Of a stretch of 42,673 bases of DNA, positions 8,182 through 17,576 are shown in pieces. The notes under the pieces are model-generated. The model made no database searches and was not told the DNA's origin. It worked only from the letters and a program-made list of their open reading frames with translations. The position numbers and the translations under genes are program-made. The stretch's first letter is position 1, and each line of letters starts with the position of its first letter. The stretch covers positions 1 through 42,673 of the forward strand of contig JAEWBW010000032.1 in NCBI GenBank assembly GCA_023390955.1, in the 5' to 3' direction. The stretch comes from Pseudomonadota bacterium (GTDB lineage Bacteria; Pseudomonadota; Alphaproteobacteria; Rhizobiales; Xanthobacteraceae).

Positions 8182-9732
8182 CTAATTGTCGGCGGTGTTT
8201 CGCAAGTCGGTCTCCATCCTGATCCTGCTCCCGATCACCAGTCCCGTGAGGCACAGCAGCAGTCCCAGCGCAGGCGGGGCGAACAGCGCTTCTTCCTGGA
8301 ACATGCCCGTCATCAGCACGACCATCACGCCAAACCCGGCGAGGCCTTGCGTCAGGTTTCCGGAAGCGGCGAACAGGCGCCAGGCTTTCAGGGCGACCAG
8401 GAAATAGAAGCCGAGCGGGACGAGGGCGGCGATGCCCATCTGGTAGAGGAGAACACCGACCGCGCTTTCGACGGCGCCGTCGATCGTTCCGGCCGCTTGC
8501 GCGGCGCTCCAGTCGATCGAGAAATAGCTCTCTGAGAGATTGCCGCCGGAGCCTAAGCCGCGGCCCCACGGCTTTTCGAGGAAACCGTGCCAACCGCCCA
8601 TCAGGCCGATGACGTGGTAGTCGCCGATCTGCAGGCCGAGGCGGATCGCGACGGCGGCGAATGCGACGAGCCCCAATAGGCCGAGCACGAGCGTCGTCAC
8701 GGCGCCGAGCAGGCGTGTCGCGACCCACGCCGCAATCACGAACACCAGCATAATGATTGCGCCCTTCACGCTGCAGACGATGAGAAGCGGCAGCGCGGCG
8801 AGGGCCAGGATCGGACGGCCGACCGAGAACAGGAAAAGCCCGAAGAAGGCGATCCCGTAGCCGAAGCTGATCTCGCTCATGTTCGGCCCCTTGATGCGCA
8901 GGAGCTGCGAGAGCCCGAAGCCCTCGAGCAGGGGCGTGTTCAGGAAGTCGAACTTGAAGCGGTCCTTCAACGTGACCGGCACGTTCCCGGTCATGCGCAT
9001 CTCGGCTTCCCAGACCCCGGAATGCGTGGCCTTGAGCTCGTCAAAGCCCCAGAACGTATAGCCGTTGGTGATGGCGAGCCAGAAATCGCGGAACGCAAAC
9101 TCGACGTAGCCGCAAATGACGAGAACGACCGCGATCGTCACGAGGAAGGGCGTGATGCGGACTTCAAAAGTCGCCGCCGTCAGCAGCGAGAGCTGAAACA
9201 GGAACAGCGGCAGAACGATGTTGCGCAAGTAGACGGCCGCGGCCTGGCCGTTCTGGACGAAGCCGATGACGAAGTACAATCCCACGACCGCCAGCGTGAT
9301 GACGCCCCAGCGCATGATCTGGTTGATTTCGGCCGACCGGTTCCTCTGGCCGAGCACGTAGAGCGCAAACGTCACGAGCCACATCACCGAGCAAGCCAGG
9401 AAGTTATAGCCCCTGATGAAGTCGAGATCGGACGGGGCCGCGATCAGCGGCGACAGGATCGAGACGAACAGGTTCTGGAAGAACAGGACGAAGATCGCGA
9501 CCGCCGGCGCCTGCGTCGGAGCGGCGAGGATGATGGCGACGCCGATCAGCGTCTCGACCGCGATGGCCAGGATCGGACTTGCCGTGTGCAGGACTGTCGC
9601 AAAGCCGATCGATGCGATCGCGATGAAGATGGTGGGGATGAGTTCGCGCAAGGGCCCGGGCAGTTGTGCGGGCATGGTCTCGGGAATGCCGAGCGGCACC
9701 GCTTGATACTGCTGCGAAATCCGGACGCTCAT
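8182..9732 (-). CDS. Wzy/O-antigen-ligase-like polysaccharide polymerase
   Basis: This 516-residue protein is very hydrophobic, with roughly 11-13 predicted membrane helices and a long periplasmic loop (about residues 220-300, containing NGYTFWGFDELKATHSG and FNTPLLEGFG-like segments). That layout is typical of Wzy polymerases and O-antigen ligases, which join or transfer repeat units at the periplasmic face. The second half has HGFLEKPWGRGLGSGGN, similar to the glycine-rich loop of the Wzy_C family. The ATG at 9732 is preferred over the GTG at 9750 because AAAGG lies about 8 bases upstream. It begins the polysaccharide cluster; flippase and chain-length genes are a few kb away. Confidence 0.8.
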   Translation of the reverse strand: MSVRISQQYQAVPLGIPETMPAQLPGPLRELIPTIFIAIASIGFATVLHTASPILAIAVETLIGVAIILAAPTQAPAVAIFVLFFQNLFVSILSPLIAAPSDLDFIRGYNFLACSVMWLVTFALYVLGQRNRSAEINQIMRWGVITLAVVGLYFVIGFVQNGQAAAVYLRNIVLPLFLFQLSLLTAATFEVRITPFLVTIAVVLVICGYVEFAFRDFWLAITNGYTFWGFDELKATHSGVWEAEMRMTGNVPVTLKDRFKFDFLNTPLLEGFGLSQLLRIKGPNMSEISFGYGIAFFGLFLFSVGRPILALAALPLLIVCSVKGAIIMLVFVIAAWVATRLLGAVTTLVLGLLGLVAFAAVAIRLGLQIGDYHVIGLMGGWHGFLEKPWGRGLGSGGNLSESYFSIDWSAAQAAGTIDGAVESAVGVLLYQMGIAALVPLGFYFLVALKAWRLFAASGNLTQGLAGFGVMVVLMTGMFQEEALFAPPALGLLLCLTGLVIGSRIRMETDLRNTADN

Positions 9733-9780
9733 GCGTCGTACCTTTAGCACCGGCTGTGGATCGCGATTAGCGCGGAAAGT

Positions 9781-9804
9781 GTAAATATCCGTTAACGATA
9801 ACGG
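9781..9804 (-). promoter_or_regulatory. GGATATTTAC motif plus inverted repeat upstream of polymerase
   Basis: On the minus strand GTTAAC (9796-9791) is directly followed by GGATATTTAC (9790-9781), about 48 bp before the polymerase start. On the plus strand CCGTTA (9789-9794) and TAACGG (9799-9804) form an inverted repeat with a 4-base spacer. The same GTTAAC plus GGATATTTAC pair occurs upstream of the chain-length gene at 17629-17647, which supports a shared promoter element or operator. Confidence 0.5.
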
Positions 9805-9997
9805 GGCTGCGTGCGCCCAGCGAGGTCATGCTGACGCGCCGCGCACCGAACCGAGCACGCGCGACTCTTGTTCACAAAGACGGGTTCGTTAATCCAATTC
9901 GCATTCCAGCGGTGTCTCGCGAGTTCCGTACCTGCTATAATGTCGCAGCTCCGGCTCGACCGGTTTTTGAAGATTTCCCGGTTGCTTGGTTTCAGAA

Positions 9998-11131
9998 ATG
10001 AACAGAAACAAAGACGCCTTCGATGTCAGCATCGACGCGTTTGACTTCTTGTCGCAGGAGTATGTCGATCTGTTCGAGCGATCGGCCGCGACCGCATTTC
10101 AGAATCCGCTCTGGCTGAATTCGCTTTACGGAAAACTTGCGCCTTCTGCTGCGGCAAGGCCGCTCGTCGTTGTCGTTCGTGAACGGGTGAACGGGACGCT
10201 GGCGCTGGTGTTGCCCTTGTTGCGGGTCCGCCGGGGCCCGATCCGGACCGTTGAATTCGCCGACCTTCGCGTCTCGGACTATCTGGCGCCGGTGTGTACG
10301 GCCGAGACGTTCTCTGATCTCTTGCAGGACGGGGCCGCCTGCCGGGAGATTCAACGTCTGGTCCGGCCGTTTGACCTCCTGCGTATACCGAAGCTACCGG
10401 ACGGGAAATTCCCGATCGAGCAGCTGCTCGCGGCGCCGCGGCGGACCTCCATCGATACCAACGCCTACTCGACTGTGCTTGTCGCCTCCTTCGACCAGTG
10501 GCGCGCGAGTGCGCTGAACCGCTCCTATCAGAAGGAGTTGGCCAAGAAGTCGCGTCAGCTCGAGAAGAAGGGCGAGGTGGTTTTTTCCTGCTGCGACGAC
10601 GGCGCATCGGTGCTCGCCGCGATGGAGCAGATGAAGAAGTTTCGCGGCCCGCGGTTCCACGACCAGGGTGACGGCGATCTGCTGCAACGTCCCGAATATT
10701 TCGACTTCTATTCCGACGTGACGATCCGCGGCATCGGTAGCTTTGTACGGCTTTACACGATGACGATGGATGGCGACGTCATCGCGACCGTGCTGGGGCT
10801 GTGCCATCGGGGCAGCTTCCTCATCATCATGAGCGCGTTCGACCTTGCCGGATACAAGAGCCAGTCTCTCGGCGCACTGATGTTCGAGCGCGTCGCCAAG
10901 GATTGTATCGAGCGCGGAGACCAGATCCTCGACTTCACCATCGGCGACGAGCCCTACAAGCGTCTGTTCGGTGCGCAGCCCTCACCGATGTGGAGCGTCA
11001 CGCGGTCAGGCAGCCCGGTCGGGTCGATCGCCTTGCTCGCGCTGAAGCAGGCCCCCTGGATCAAGGCGGCCGCCAAGCGACTCGCCGAATTCAAGCTGTT
11101 GAAGGTTCGCAGCCCGACCGGCGCGAGCTGA
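9998..11131 (+). CDS. CelD/BcsL-like GNAT acetyltransferase
   Basis: The 377-residue protein has the Acetyltransf_6 (CelD/BcsL) layout: an N-terminal alpha/beta part with FQNPLWLNSLYG near 30-45, and a C-terminal GNAT core from ~155 to ~330 with ALNRSYQKELAKKSRQLEKKG, IATVLGLCHRGSFLIIMSAFD, then YKSQSLGALMFERVAKDCIERG and DFTIGDEPYKRLFG. The last segment is characteristic of this family. Members are linked to acylation of cellulose or other exopolysaccharides, in the cytoplasm. The substrate is unknown. The start at 9998 (ATG) is preferred over a TTG at 9986. It is divergent from the polymerase gene and converges on the FAD gene. Confidence 0.83.
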   Translation: MNRNKDAFDVSIDAFDFLSQEYVDLFERSAATAFQNPLWLNSLYGKLAPSAAARPLVVVVRERVNGTLALVLPLLRVRRGPIRTVEFADLRVSDYLAPVCTAETFSDLLQDGAACREIQRLVRPFDLLRIPKLPDGKFPIEQLLAAPRRTSIDTNAYSTVLVASFDQWRASALNRSYQKELAKKSRQLEKKGEVVFSCCDDGASVLAAMEQMKKFRGPRFHDQGDGDLLQRPEYFDFYSDVTIRGIGSFVRLYTMTMDGDVIATVLGLCHRGSFLIIMSAFDLAGYKSQSLGALMFERVAKDCIERGDQILDFTIGDEPYKRLFGAQPSPMWSVTRSGSPVGSIALLALKQAPWIKAAAKRLAEFKLLKVRSPTGAS

Positions 11132-11167
11132 TTGGAGCACGGCTCGCCAGGGCTGCTGCGGAAGCGA

Positions 11168-12388
11168 TCAGCCGCGCAGCGCACCGCGCAGGCGCGCGAC
11201 CCAGCCCGGGCTAATCCGGTCGACCCGATGCGTCAGGCGACGGCGGAAGAAGTGCAGCCGGCGCTGCACGTTCCACCTGATGTCCTTGTTCGACGTGAGG
11301 GCCTGGCGGAAATAGGCCATGTGCAGCGAGCGCTGGTCGGCCGCAACCTTGTCACCGTCGGCATAGAACTGCGAGATTTTCTCGCTGCCCATGCCGTCCG
11401 TCTCCAGCCAGCGCGGCACATATTCGGTGCAGAGGCGCTCGACGTCCACCAGCAGACGGCTGACGCCGGTCCCGGCTGCGGGGCAGTTGGTTTGAAACGC
11501 GTCGCCGATGAGCACGACGCCCGGTTGCAGATGTCCTTCGACGGCGGAGAGGTCCATCACCCAGTTCTGCACCTGATCGACGACGTGGAAGTCGCCGAGA
11601 TGGCGCTCCAATCCTGGCATCAGGCGCAGCAAGGTCGCCTTTGTCTCCCGCCGCAAGTCCCGCATGATCGGATCGGCTGGATCGCGGAACATGAAGAGGT
11701 TCGCGCGCATGCCGCCGGGCGTCGGGAACAGGCTGAGATAGTCGACGCCTGAAGCAGGGTCGCCGTAGCAGGTCAGCGCATTGAAATCGAACGGCGCATC
11801 GTCGGCTCGTGCGATCGTGAAGCCGAAAGAGACCGAGTGACGCTCGGCCAGAACCCGCCGCTTGATTCCGAGATCGTGGCCGAGAACGCCGGCCATGCCT
11901 GTGGCGAGAATGACGAGACGCGTTGTGATGCGCTTTCCGGATGCCAGAACGACCTGCTGCAGGTCGTCGCTGCTGCTCACGCTGGTGACGCGATCGACGA
12001 CGAAGCAGGAAGGGTCGGGCAGCAGGCTGCGCGCCATCGCAACGAGGTCGGCATAGGGCAGGCCGTAAGCCTGGCCGACGCTGATGTCGACGATTTTGCC
12101 CGCCTTGATGTTGGTCACATGGTCATATGGAGACGCGACTGCCTCGAGCTCGCGCACGAATCCCAGCCGGCGCAGAATGTCGAGCTGCTGGCCGCCGATC
12201 TTCTCGACGCGGAATTCCTGGGGATGGACGGCACGTCGATCGATCAGGACGATGCGACATCCGGCCCGCGCAAGCACGGCCGCCGCCAGCGATCCCGACA
12301 GGCCGCCGCCGACGATTGCGACGTCTGCGACGGTGGCTTCGGGTTGATGGGCTGCGGCGGGTTCGGCCACGCTGTCTTCAATCGGCAT
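11168..12388 (-). CDS. FAD-dependent monooxygenase-like oxidoreductase
   Basis: The protein has ~406 residues from the ATG at 12388; an ATG at 12445 is a possible alternative. It shows the N-terminal dinucleotide-binding fold VAIVGGGLSGSLAAAVLARAG (GxGxxG, with an acidic residue at the end of strand 2 in IDRR) and the second flavin motif VVLIGDAFQTNCPAAGTG near residues 300-318, which is the GD motif of p-hydroxybenzoate hydroxylase/UbiH-type enzymes. It should be cytosolic. The substrate is unknown. Its place between polysaccharide genes suggests oxidation of a sugar, lipid carrier or secondary decoration, but this is inference. A halogenase-like or geranylgeranyl-reductase-like role cannot be excluded. 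Confidence 0.78.
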   Translation of the reverse strand: MPIEDSVAEPAAAHQPEATVADVAIVGGGLSGSLAAAVLARAGCRIVLIDRRAVHPQEFRVEKIGGQQLDILRRLGFVRELEAVASPYDHVTNIKAGKIVDISVGQAYGLPYADLVAMARSLLPDPSCFVVDRVTSVSSSDDLQQVVLASGKRITTRLVILATGMAGVLGHDLGIKRRVLAERHSVSFGFTIARADDAPFDFNALTCYGDPASGVDYLSLFPTPGGMRANLFMFRDPADPIMRDLRRETKATLLRLMPGLERHLGDFHVVDQVQNWVMDLSAVEGHLQPGVVLIGDAFQTNCPAAGTGVSRLLVDVERLCTEYVPRWLETDGMGSEKISQFYADGDKVAADQRSLHMAYFRQALTSNKDIRWNVQRRLHFFRRRLTHRVDRISPGWVARLRGALRG

Positions 12389-12536
12389 CTGTCTATCCCG
12401 GCAATCAATCCCGGCGGACCTGCAATTGTCCTGCCTGATAACCATTTCCCGCGAGCCGAACGATCGTTTCCGGCGATCGAGGTTAACCGCAGGCATTTCG
12501 GCACGCGCTTTGCTGTGATGATCGTGGAAGTGCTGT

Positions 12537-12612
12537 TCCCCAGTAGCTCAGTGGTAGAGTGGACGGTTGTTTACCGTCAGGTCGGTGGTTCGAATCCACT
12601 CCTGGGGAGCCA
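12537..12612 (+). tRNA. tRNA-Asn(GTT)-like gene with irregularities
   Basis: A tRNA cloverleaf is visible: acceptor TCCCCAG (12537-12543) pairs with CTGGGGA (12602-12608), a G discriminator follows and CCA is encoded (12610-12612). The D-arm starts GCTC; the anticodon stem GACGG/CCGTC is perfect; the loop TTGTTTA gives anticodon GTT (12569-12571); the T-loop is TTCGAAT. Odd points: one extra C (12601) between the T-stem and acceptor, T instead of A at position 37, and G-T pairs in the D- and T-stems. It may be functional but atypical, or a decaying copy. Confidence 0.65.
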
Positions 12613-12710
12613 CTTTCGTCCAAGCAGGCATGTTTGCTGCACGAGGCCGGCTCCGACGGCTGTCGCGGCGGGTATTCGGCTCCACCGATGACTGTTTCGT
12701 TCGGAGACAT

Positions 12711-12729
12711 CCGGGACAAATCGTCCCGG
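12711..12729. repeat. Inverted repeat upstream of the flippase
   Basis: CCGGGAC and GTCCCGG form a 7-bp stem with the loop AAATC. There is no T-run after it, so it is not a clear terminator. It lies about 100 bp after the tRNA-like gene and about 180 bp before the flippase start. It may be an operator or a processing structure. Confidence 0.3.
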
Positions 12730-12905
12730 TCAGAACCAAGGCTCGTTAAGCCTGTTCGCCCCGGTTCACCTTCACATCAATCGGATGTCGAATAGCGGAG
12801 CAGCAAAAGCGTAGATTAACACTCGCACCTGGCCGGCGTGATACGTTGGCCCCTTATGTTGATGTTGCGCCAGCATCTTTGCAGGACAGATGCGTTTTAC
12901 GTCTC

Positions 12906-14255
12906 ATGATTGAGTTTATTCGTCAGCTGATACGACGCGATGTGACGCGTGGCGTGGCCGGGACCATCTTCCTGAAGGTCGGCAGCGGCGGCTTGGCGTT
13001 CGCGATGTTCTCGCTGGCGGCTCATGCGATGTCGCCTCACGCATTCGGCGATTTCGCCACCTGGCTTTCGGTGGCCCAGATCGCATCGGTGGTCGGTCTG
13101 CTCGGCCAGGAACTGCTCTTGGTTCGATTCCTCAACGAGTACCAGGTGAGCGGGCGAACCGACCTCACCAAGGGCGTCCTGATCTCGAGCCTGAAGATCT
13201 CGTCCATTGCGATGCTGATCGCGATTGTCGCAATCGCTGCGGTGGCGGGCATCCGTGGCGAGTGGTGGTTGCTGATACTGACGGTGTGCGCCTACACCGC
13301 CGTGAACGCCGGATTGATGCTCGGCAGCCAGATCGCGCGATCGCTGGTCAGCATCCTCATGGGCGAGGGCAATCGCGAGTTCTTCTGGCGTGTCGCCGTC
13401 GTCTTGGTCCTGCTCGCCGTGCTGTCCGGGCATGGCCAGCTCGACCCAGCCGAGATGTTCGGCCTGATGGCGTCCGCGATGGGGCTGGGGCTGGTCGCGC
13501 AGATCGTTTCGGTGATGCGCGCCTTGCCGAACCTGCGCGATGTGCCCGCGAGCTCTGAGACGCCCCGTTGGCGATCGAGCGCACTGCGCTTCTGGCTCGC
13601 GTCGATCCTCGAAGCGGCAAACCAGTATTTTGACGTCATCCTGGTCTACTGGATGCTCGATCCTGCGACCGCCGGCGTCTATTTCGCCGCCTCGCGCCTG
13701 GCGAACATTTTTGGAATGCTGTCGGCTGCGCTCTACACGTTCGCGGCGCGCCGCTTGCCATCGCTGTACTTCAGCAAGAACCACGAGGAATTCGAGCGCA
13801 CGCTGCAGCTCATGGCCGAGGTCACTGCGGTCTGTGTGGTCAGCGGGCTCGTGATCATCTGGGTCGGTGCGCCCTGGCTGCTCGGCCTGTTCGGTCCCCA
13901 TTTCGCCGACCAGCAATGGGTGCTGGTCGTGCTGGCGATCGGCACGGCGTTCCAGGCGGCAGGTGGCCCAGCCGCGGCCATCCTCCAATTGACTGGTCAC
14001 GAGGGCGAGTATGTTCCGGTGGTCGCCGCCAATGTGGTGTTGCGCCTGCTCGGCTTCGTGGTTCTCATTCCATGGCTTGGGGTGATCGGCGCCGCCATTT
14101 CGGCCACCGTATCGCTTGCGCTGGCCACCATCGTTCTCAATGTGCTCTGCAGCCGGCGGACCGGGGTTGATCCCTCGATCCTCGTCCTGCTTCGGTCCTT
14201 CAGGTCACGCAAGGCCGCGACCTCCGCGATCGGGGCTGCCGAGACGAACGATTAG
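12906..14255 (+). CDS. Wzx-like oligosaccharide flippase
   Basis: This 449-residue membrane protein has the MATE/MOP-superfamily layout of polysaccharide flippases: about 12-14 hydrophobic helices starting with GTIFLKVGSGGLAFAMFSL, and short polar loops. The first conserved segment (ATWLSVAQIASVVGLLGQE) is typical of the polysaccharide-synthesis family. It would move lipid-linked repeat units to the periplasmic face for the Wzy polymerase encoded at 8182-9732. The ATG at 12906 is chosen as start; a TTG at 12846 is possible but its extension looks less protein-like. Its stop overlaps the stop of the convergent GH5 gene by two bases. Confidence 0.82.
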   Translation: MIEFIRQLIRRDVTRGVAGTIFLKVGSGGLAFAMFSLAAHAMSPHAFGDFATWLSVAQIASVVGLLGQELLLVRFLNEYQVSGRTDLTKGVLISSLKISSIAMLIAIVAIAAVAGIRGEWWLLILTVCAYTAVNAGLMLGSQIARSLVSILMGEGNREFFWRVAVVLVLLAVLSGHGQLDPAEMFGLMASAMGLGLVAQIVSVMRALPNLRDVPASSETPRWRSSALRFWLASILEAANQYFDVILVYWMLDPATAGVYFAASRLANIFGMLSAALYTFAARRLPSLYFSKNHEEFERTLQLMAEVTAVCVVSGLVIIWVGAPWLLGLFGPHFADQQWVLVVLAIGTAFQAAGGPAAAILQLTGHEGEYVPVVAANVVLRLLGFVVLIPWLGVIGAAISATVSLALATIVLNVLCSRRTGVDPSILVLLRSFRSRKAATSAIGAAETND

Positions 14256-15364
14256 CGCGAGCCCAACAGCGCCCGCATCACGTCGGGATCGGGTTTGCCG
14301 GTGCTGCTGTCGAGCAGCCCGAACCCTTGTGCCAGCTCCCAATGCGTCCAGCCCCAGCAATGCGCGCGGGCATAGGTGGTGACCTCCGCGAGCCAGCGCA
14401 CCCGGCTGTCCCGCGGCGCGCCAGCTTTCAGCACGCCGAACTCGTTGATGATGAGCGGCCGCGCGTACCGCTGTTGCCACGCGACGGCGGGGGCAAGCCA
14501 TCGATCGGTTGCAGAGCCGTCCTTGCCGCTGGCAATCGCCTTGTCGAGCATGTCGAGCGCGGCCGTGGCGTTCTGGTCCTGCAGTTGGCGGCGGATGGCC
14601 TGAACATCGGGATCACCGGCGTTGACCGGGTAGGGCAGCCCCTTGATCCGGTGTAGCGGCTCCTGCTCGTCCCAGTGGCCCTGATGGGTGAACACCATCG
14701 GGTCATAGAAGTGGATCGCATACACGATGTTGGGATCGGGCAACGGCTGGAAGTCCGGCAGGGAGTCGGCCCGCTGCCAATTGACCGGTCCCACGATCAG
14801 GGTGGTGGCGGGAAGCATTTGGCGAACGAAGCCGGCGATCGCCTCGACCTCTTTTTGCCACCTGCTGGCTTCCAGATCGGGCTCGTTGAGCAGCTCGGCG
14901 AAGACCCGGTCCGCCGGATACGCGCGAATGACCTGGGCGAGCGCACCCCACGCATCCTTGATCTCCTGCAGCGACGCGTCCGGATCTTCCCGGTGCAGGC
15001 GATTGAAGCGATCGCCGGGATGAAGATCGACGGACGTCGTGTAGCCGAGCGATGTGAGCTGCTTCAGGGCCTGATCGAGCGCCCGCAGCGTCTCCTGGCG
15101 CTCTGCCTGCGAGGCGAAGCGGTGCATCACGCGTTCCGCAGGTACCGGCAAGCGGACATGGCTCATGCCCGCCTTGCGAAGCTGCCGAAGCAAGGCCGGG
15201 CTTGGCGGCGCGGACTTCGGACCATTGATCCAGCCGTCGGCATTGAAGCCGCGGGACAGCGCGGCAAGCCGGTCCGGCGCGACCGTATTCGGTACAGCGA
15301 CGCAGGTGGTCGCCGACGCGGCCTCACTGAGCGAGGCTGACAGCAAGATCGCAGCGACGAGCAT
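14252..15364 (-). CDS. Secreted GH5-family glycanase
   Basis: The protein has 370 residues from the ATG at 15364, starting with a signal peptide (MLVAAILLSASLSEAASA). The catalytic TIM barrel shows both GH5 glutamates: the acid/base in ELLNEPD (E161) and the nucleophile in IINEFGV (E308). HFYDPMVFTHQG (218-229) and GWTHWELAQGFGL (338-350) fit the substrate-cleft strands. It should act in the periplasm or outside, probably trimming or turning over the exported beta-glucan-like polymer. The open frame extends to 15508, so a GTG start that overlaps the upstream gene is possible. It lies directly downstream of the chain-length gene, likely in one operon. Confidence 0.85.
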   Translation of the reverse strand: MLVAAILLSASLSEAASATTCVAVPNTVAPDRLAALSRGFNADGWINGPKSAPPSPALLRQLRKAGMSHVRLPVPAERVMHRFASQAERQETLRALDQALKQLTSLGYTTSVDLHPGDRFNRLHREDPDASLQEIKDAWGALAQVIRAYPADRVFAELLNEPDLEASRWQKEVEAIAGFVRQMLPATTLIVGPVNWQRADSLPDFQPLPDPNIVYAIHFYDPMVFTHQGHWDEQEPLHRIKGLPYPVNAGDPDVQAIRRQLQDQNATAALDMLDKAIASGKDGSATDRWLAPAVAWQQRYARPLIINEFGVLKAGAPRDSRVRWLAEVTTYARAHCWGWTHWELAQGFGLLDSSTGKPDPDVMRALLGSR

Positions 15365-15461
15365 TGTTCGCCAGCAGGGCACGGCACTCACCAGGCTTGA
15401 AATGCCGGCATAAAGTTTCCGGCTCGATCCTGCCTTATCGACAACGAGGAGCCGTCGCTCG

Positions 15462-17576
15462 TCAACCCGCCAATTCGGGGTGGGGCGCGGTCGAGCCCAC
15501 GGGAACATGATTGATCACGAGGCCGCTCGGCACGCCGTCAAACTGTCCCAGCGCCGCCGTCACCCTCCGCATGGCTGCCGAGCCGAGTTCCGTATCGCGA
15601 ACCACCAGCACGGCCAGATCCGCGTGAGCAGCCAGCGCAAGCGCGTCGGGCTGCAGGGCGAGCGATGTCACATGAACGACGATGAGGTCGAATTCGTTGC
15701 GGATATCGTCCGTGGGTGCCGCGCCGGCCGTCCTGCCTGCGCTCAGGAGTTCGTCCACGGATTGAACGTCCGAGGCGGTCGCGCCGTCCTGCCACTCGAC
15801 CACCGCCGGATTGGCGCCGCCAAGTTGCGGCTGGACCTGGATCAGGACGCTCATCATTCCCTGCTTGAGAGCCGAACGGTTCAGCGACCGTGCGACAGTG
15901 TTGCCGCCGGCGCGCTTGCCGACGGAGACGACGAGCGCGACCTTGCCACCAGGACCGGGCGTACGCGCGATCCTCTCCAGGAGCGGGCGGAGATAGACGC
16001 CGAGATCGATCGCGGCTGATGCAGGTGTCGGGGTCTGCCAGACGGTTTTGCTGGCTCCGGCTGCCAGATCCGGAATGCGTCCCCAGACGGGGAGTTTCGG
16101 CAGCGTCCGGGGTTGTGCCGACGCGGGCGTCGCGCGCTGGACGGTGGCTTCACCTGCGGCAGCCTGCGCGGGAGCACGGGCGGCGACAGGCTTGTCCGAC
16201 ACGCTCTGCGTCACGGCGACGATCGCCGTCGATATCAGGATCGAGGCGATCGCGAGTGCGGCGAGCAGCAGCGCGAGCGGCGGGCGCGTCGAGCGCAGTG
16301 GCGGAATGGCGAGCGAGGCGATCTTGGTCTGGGACGTCTGCAGCGAACGCTGCTCATTGGTCGTTTTGAAGCGCGACAGGAACTGCTCGTAGATGTTCCT
16401 GTTGGCCTCGGCATCACGCTGCAGCTCCTGCAGCTTGACCACCGCTTGGCCGTCGACCAGCATCTGGTTCTCGACGGCCTTGAGCTGCTTCTCCAGTGAG
16501 CTCTTCTGTTCCAGCTGGGCTTCGTATTCGGACTTCGCCGTGTCGATGTTCTTCTTGCGCTCCGCCTCGATCTGCCTGTTGAGATCGCTCAGCTGGCTGT
16601 AGGAGATCTGGAGGTCGGGATGCCGATCGCCGAACACCGCCTTCTTCTGCGCGATCTGATCGTTGAGGGCCGAGCGCTGTGCGCGCAGGATACTGAGAAG
16701 ATCCTGCTTCACCGGCCCGTCGACATTGGCCTTGAGGTCGCGCTGAGCCTGCTCATAGCGGGACTTGGCTTCCTCAGTGCGGGCGCGCGCGGCCGAGACC
16801 TGCTGGGTCAGATCGGTCACGCGCAATTGCTGGGTCGTGGACTCCTTGCCAGCGTTGACGATCTTGTGCTCGAGCCGGAAAGCGGCGACGGCATCCTCCG
16901 ATGCGCGCAAACGGTCGTTCAGAGTCTTCAGCCGGTTCTGGAGCCAGTCAGCCGCTTCATCCGTCGCCTCGGTGCGGACGCGGCCCTGGCTGGCGACGAA
17001 CGCCTCGGCGATGGCGTTGGCGTAATAGGCGGCCCGGTCCGGACTGTTCGACGTGAATGAAATGGCAATGACGTAGGTGAGGCCGCGGCGCGAGATGTCG
17101 AGGCGGCCACGGAACTTTTCGAGCAGGCGCGTGGTGTCGGTCTGGCCGCCCGCGATATCGTCGTCGTTGGCGATCTTGAGCTGTTCGATCAAGGGTCGCA
17201 GGAAGCCGTCTGACTTCGCGATCTCGATCACGCTCTGCAGCGCGGCGGCATCCTGGCCGATGCCGGGGAGCACGTCCTGATCGGTCGTCACGCGCTGTTC
17301 GCGGGGATCGACGACAACCAGTGCGGTCGCAGCGAACCGGACGGGAAGAATCATCAGAACAACGAGACCGAGGGCGAACAGCGCAAGCGCCAGCACGCAA
17401 ATGCGCCGGCCGTTCTCGCGCAGGAAGGCGAGGGCGCCGGAGACGGTGAGTGATCCCTTGATGAAGCCGGAGCCTTCCCGGTCCGGTTTGGCGGTCGCGA
17501 CGCGCGGCGCTTCCCACGACTCCGCAGGCTCCACAGGAGCGGAACTTCGCGGTGTTGCGCGGCTACCGAACTTCAT
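15462..17576 (-). CDS. Wzz/Wzc-like polysaccharide co-polymerase with degenerate kinase domain
   Basis: The 704-residue protein has the Wzc layout: TM1 at ~58-78, a Wzz domain, a long periplasmic coiled coil (~205-420, with GNVR-type segment FGDRHPDLQISYSQLSDLNRQI at ~315-337), TM2 at ~434-457, then a cytoplasmic P-loop-like domain (~540-695). In that domain the Walker A site reads VGKRAGGNTVARS (552-564) instead of GxGKS/T. The aspartates of the Walker A' and B sites are replaced (LIQVQPQ; FDLIVVHVTS). There is no C-terminal tyrosine cluster. It should still set chain length, but kinase activity is unlikely. It starts a minus-strand pair with the GH5 gene. Confidence 0.88.
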   Translation of the reverse strand: MKFGSRATPRSSAPVEPAESWEAPRVATAKPDREGSGFIKGSLTVSGALAFLRENGRRICVLALALFALGLVVLMILPVRFAATALVVVDPREQRVTTDQDVLPGIGQDAAALQSVIEIAKSDGFLRPLIEQLKIANDDDIAGGQTDTTRLLEKFRGRLDISRRGLTYVIAISFTSNSPDRAAYYANAIAEAFVASQGRVRTEATDEAADWLQNRLKTLNDRLRASEDAVAAFRLEHKIVNAGKESTTQQLRVTDLTQQVSAARARTEEAKSRYEQAQRDLKANVDGPVKQDLLSILRAQRSALNDQIAQKKAVFGDRHPDLQISYSQLSDLNRQIEAERKKNIDTAKSEYEAQLEQKSSLEKQLKAVENQMLVDGQAVVKLQELQRDAEANRNIYEQFLSRFKTTNEQRSLQTSQTKIASLAIPPLRSTRPPLALLLAALAIASILISTAIVAVTQSVSDKPVAARAPAQAAAGEATVQRATPASAQPRTLPKLPVWGRIPDLAAGASKTVWQTPTPASAAIDLGVYLRPLLERIARTPGPGGKVALVVSVGKRAGGNTVARSLNRSALKQGMMSVLIQVQPQLGGANPAVVEWQDGATASDVQSVDELLSAGRTAGAAPTDDIRNEFDLIVVHVTSLALQPDALALAAHADLAVLVVRDTELGSAAMRRVTAALGQFDGVPSGLVINHVPVGSTAPHPELAG

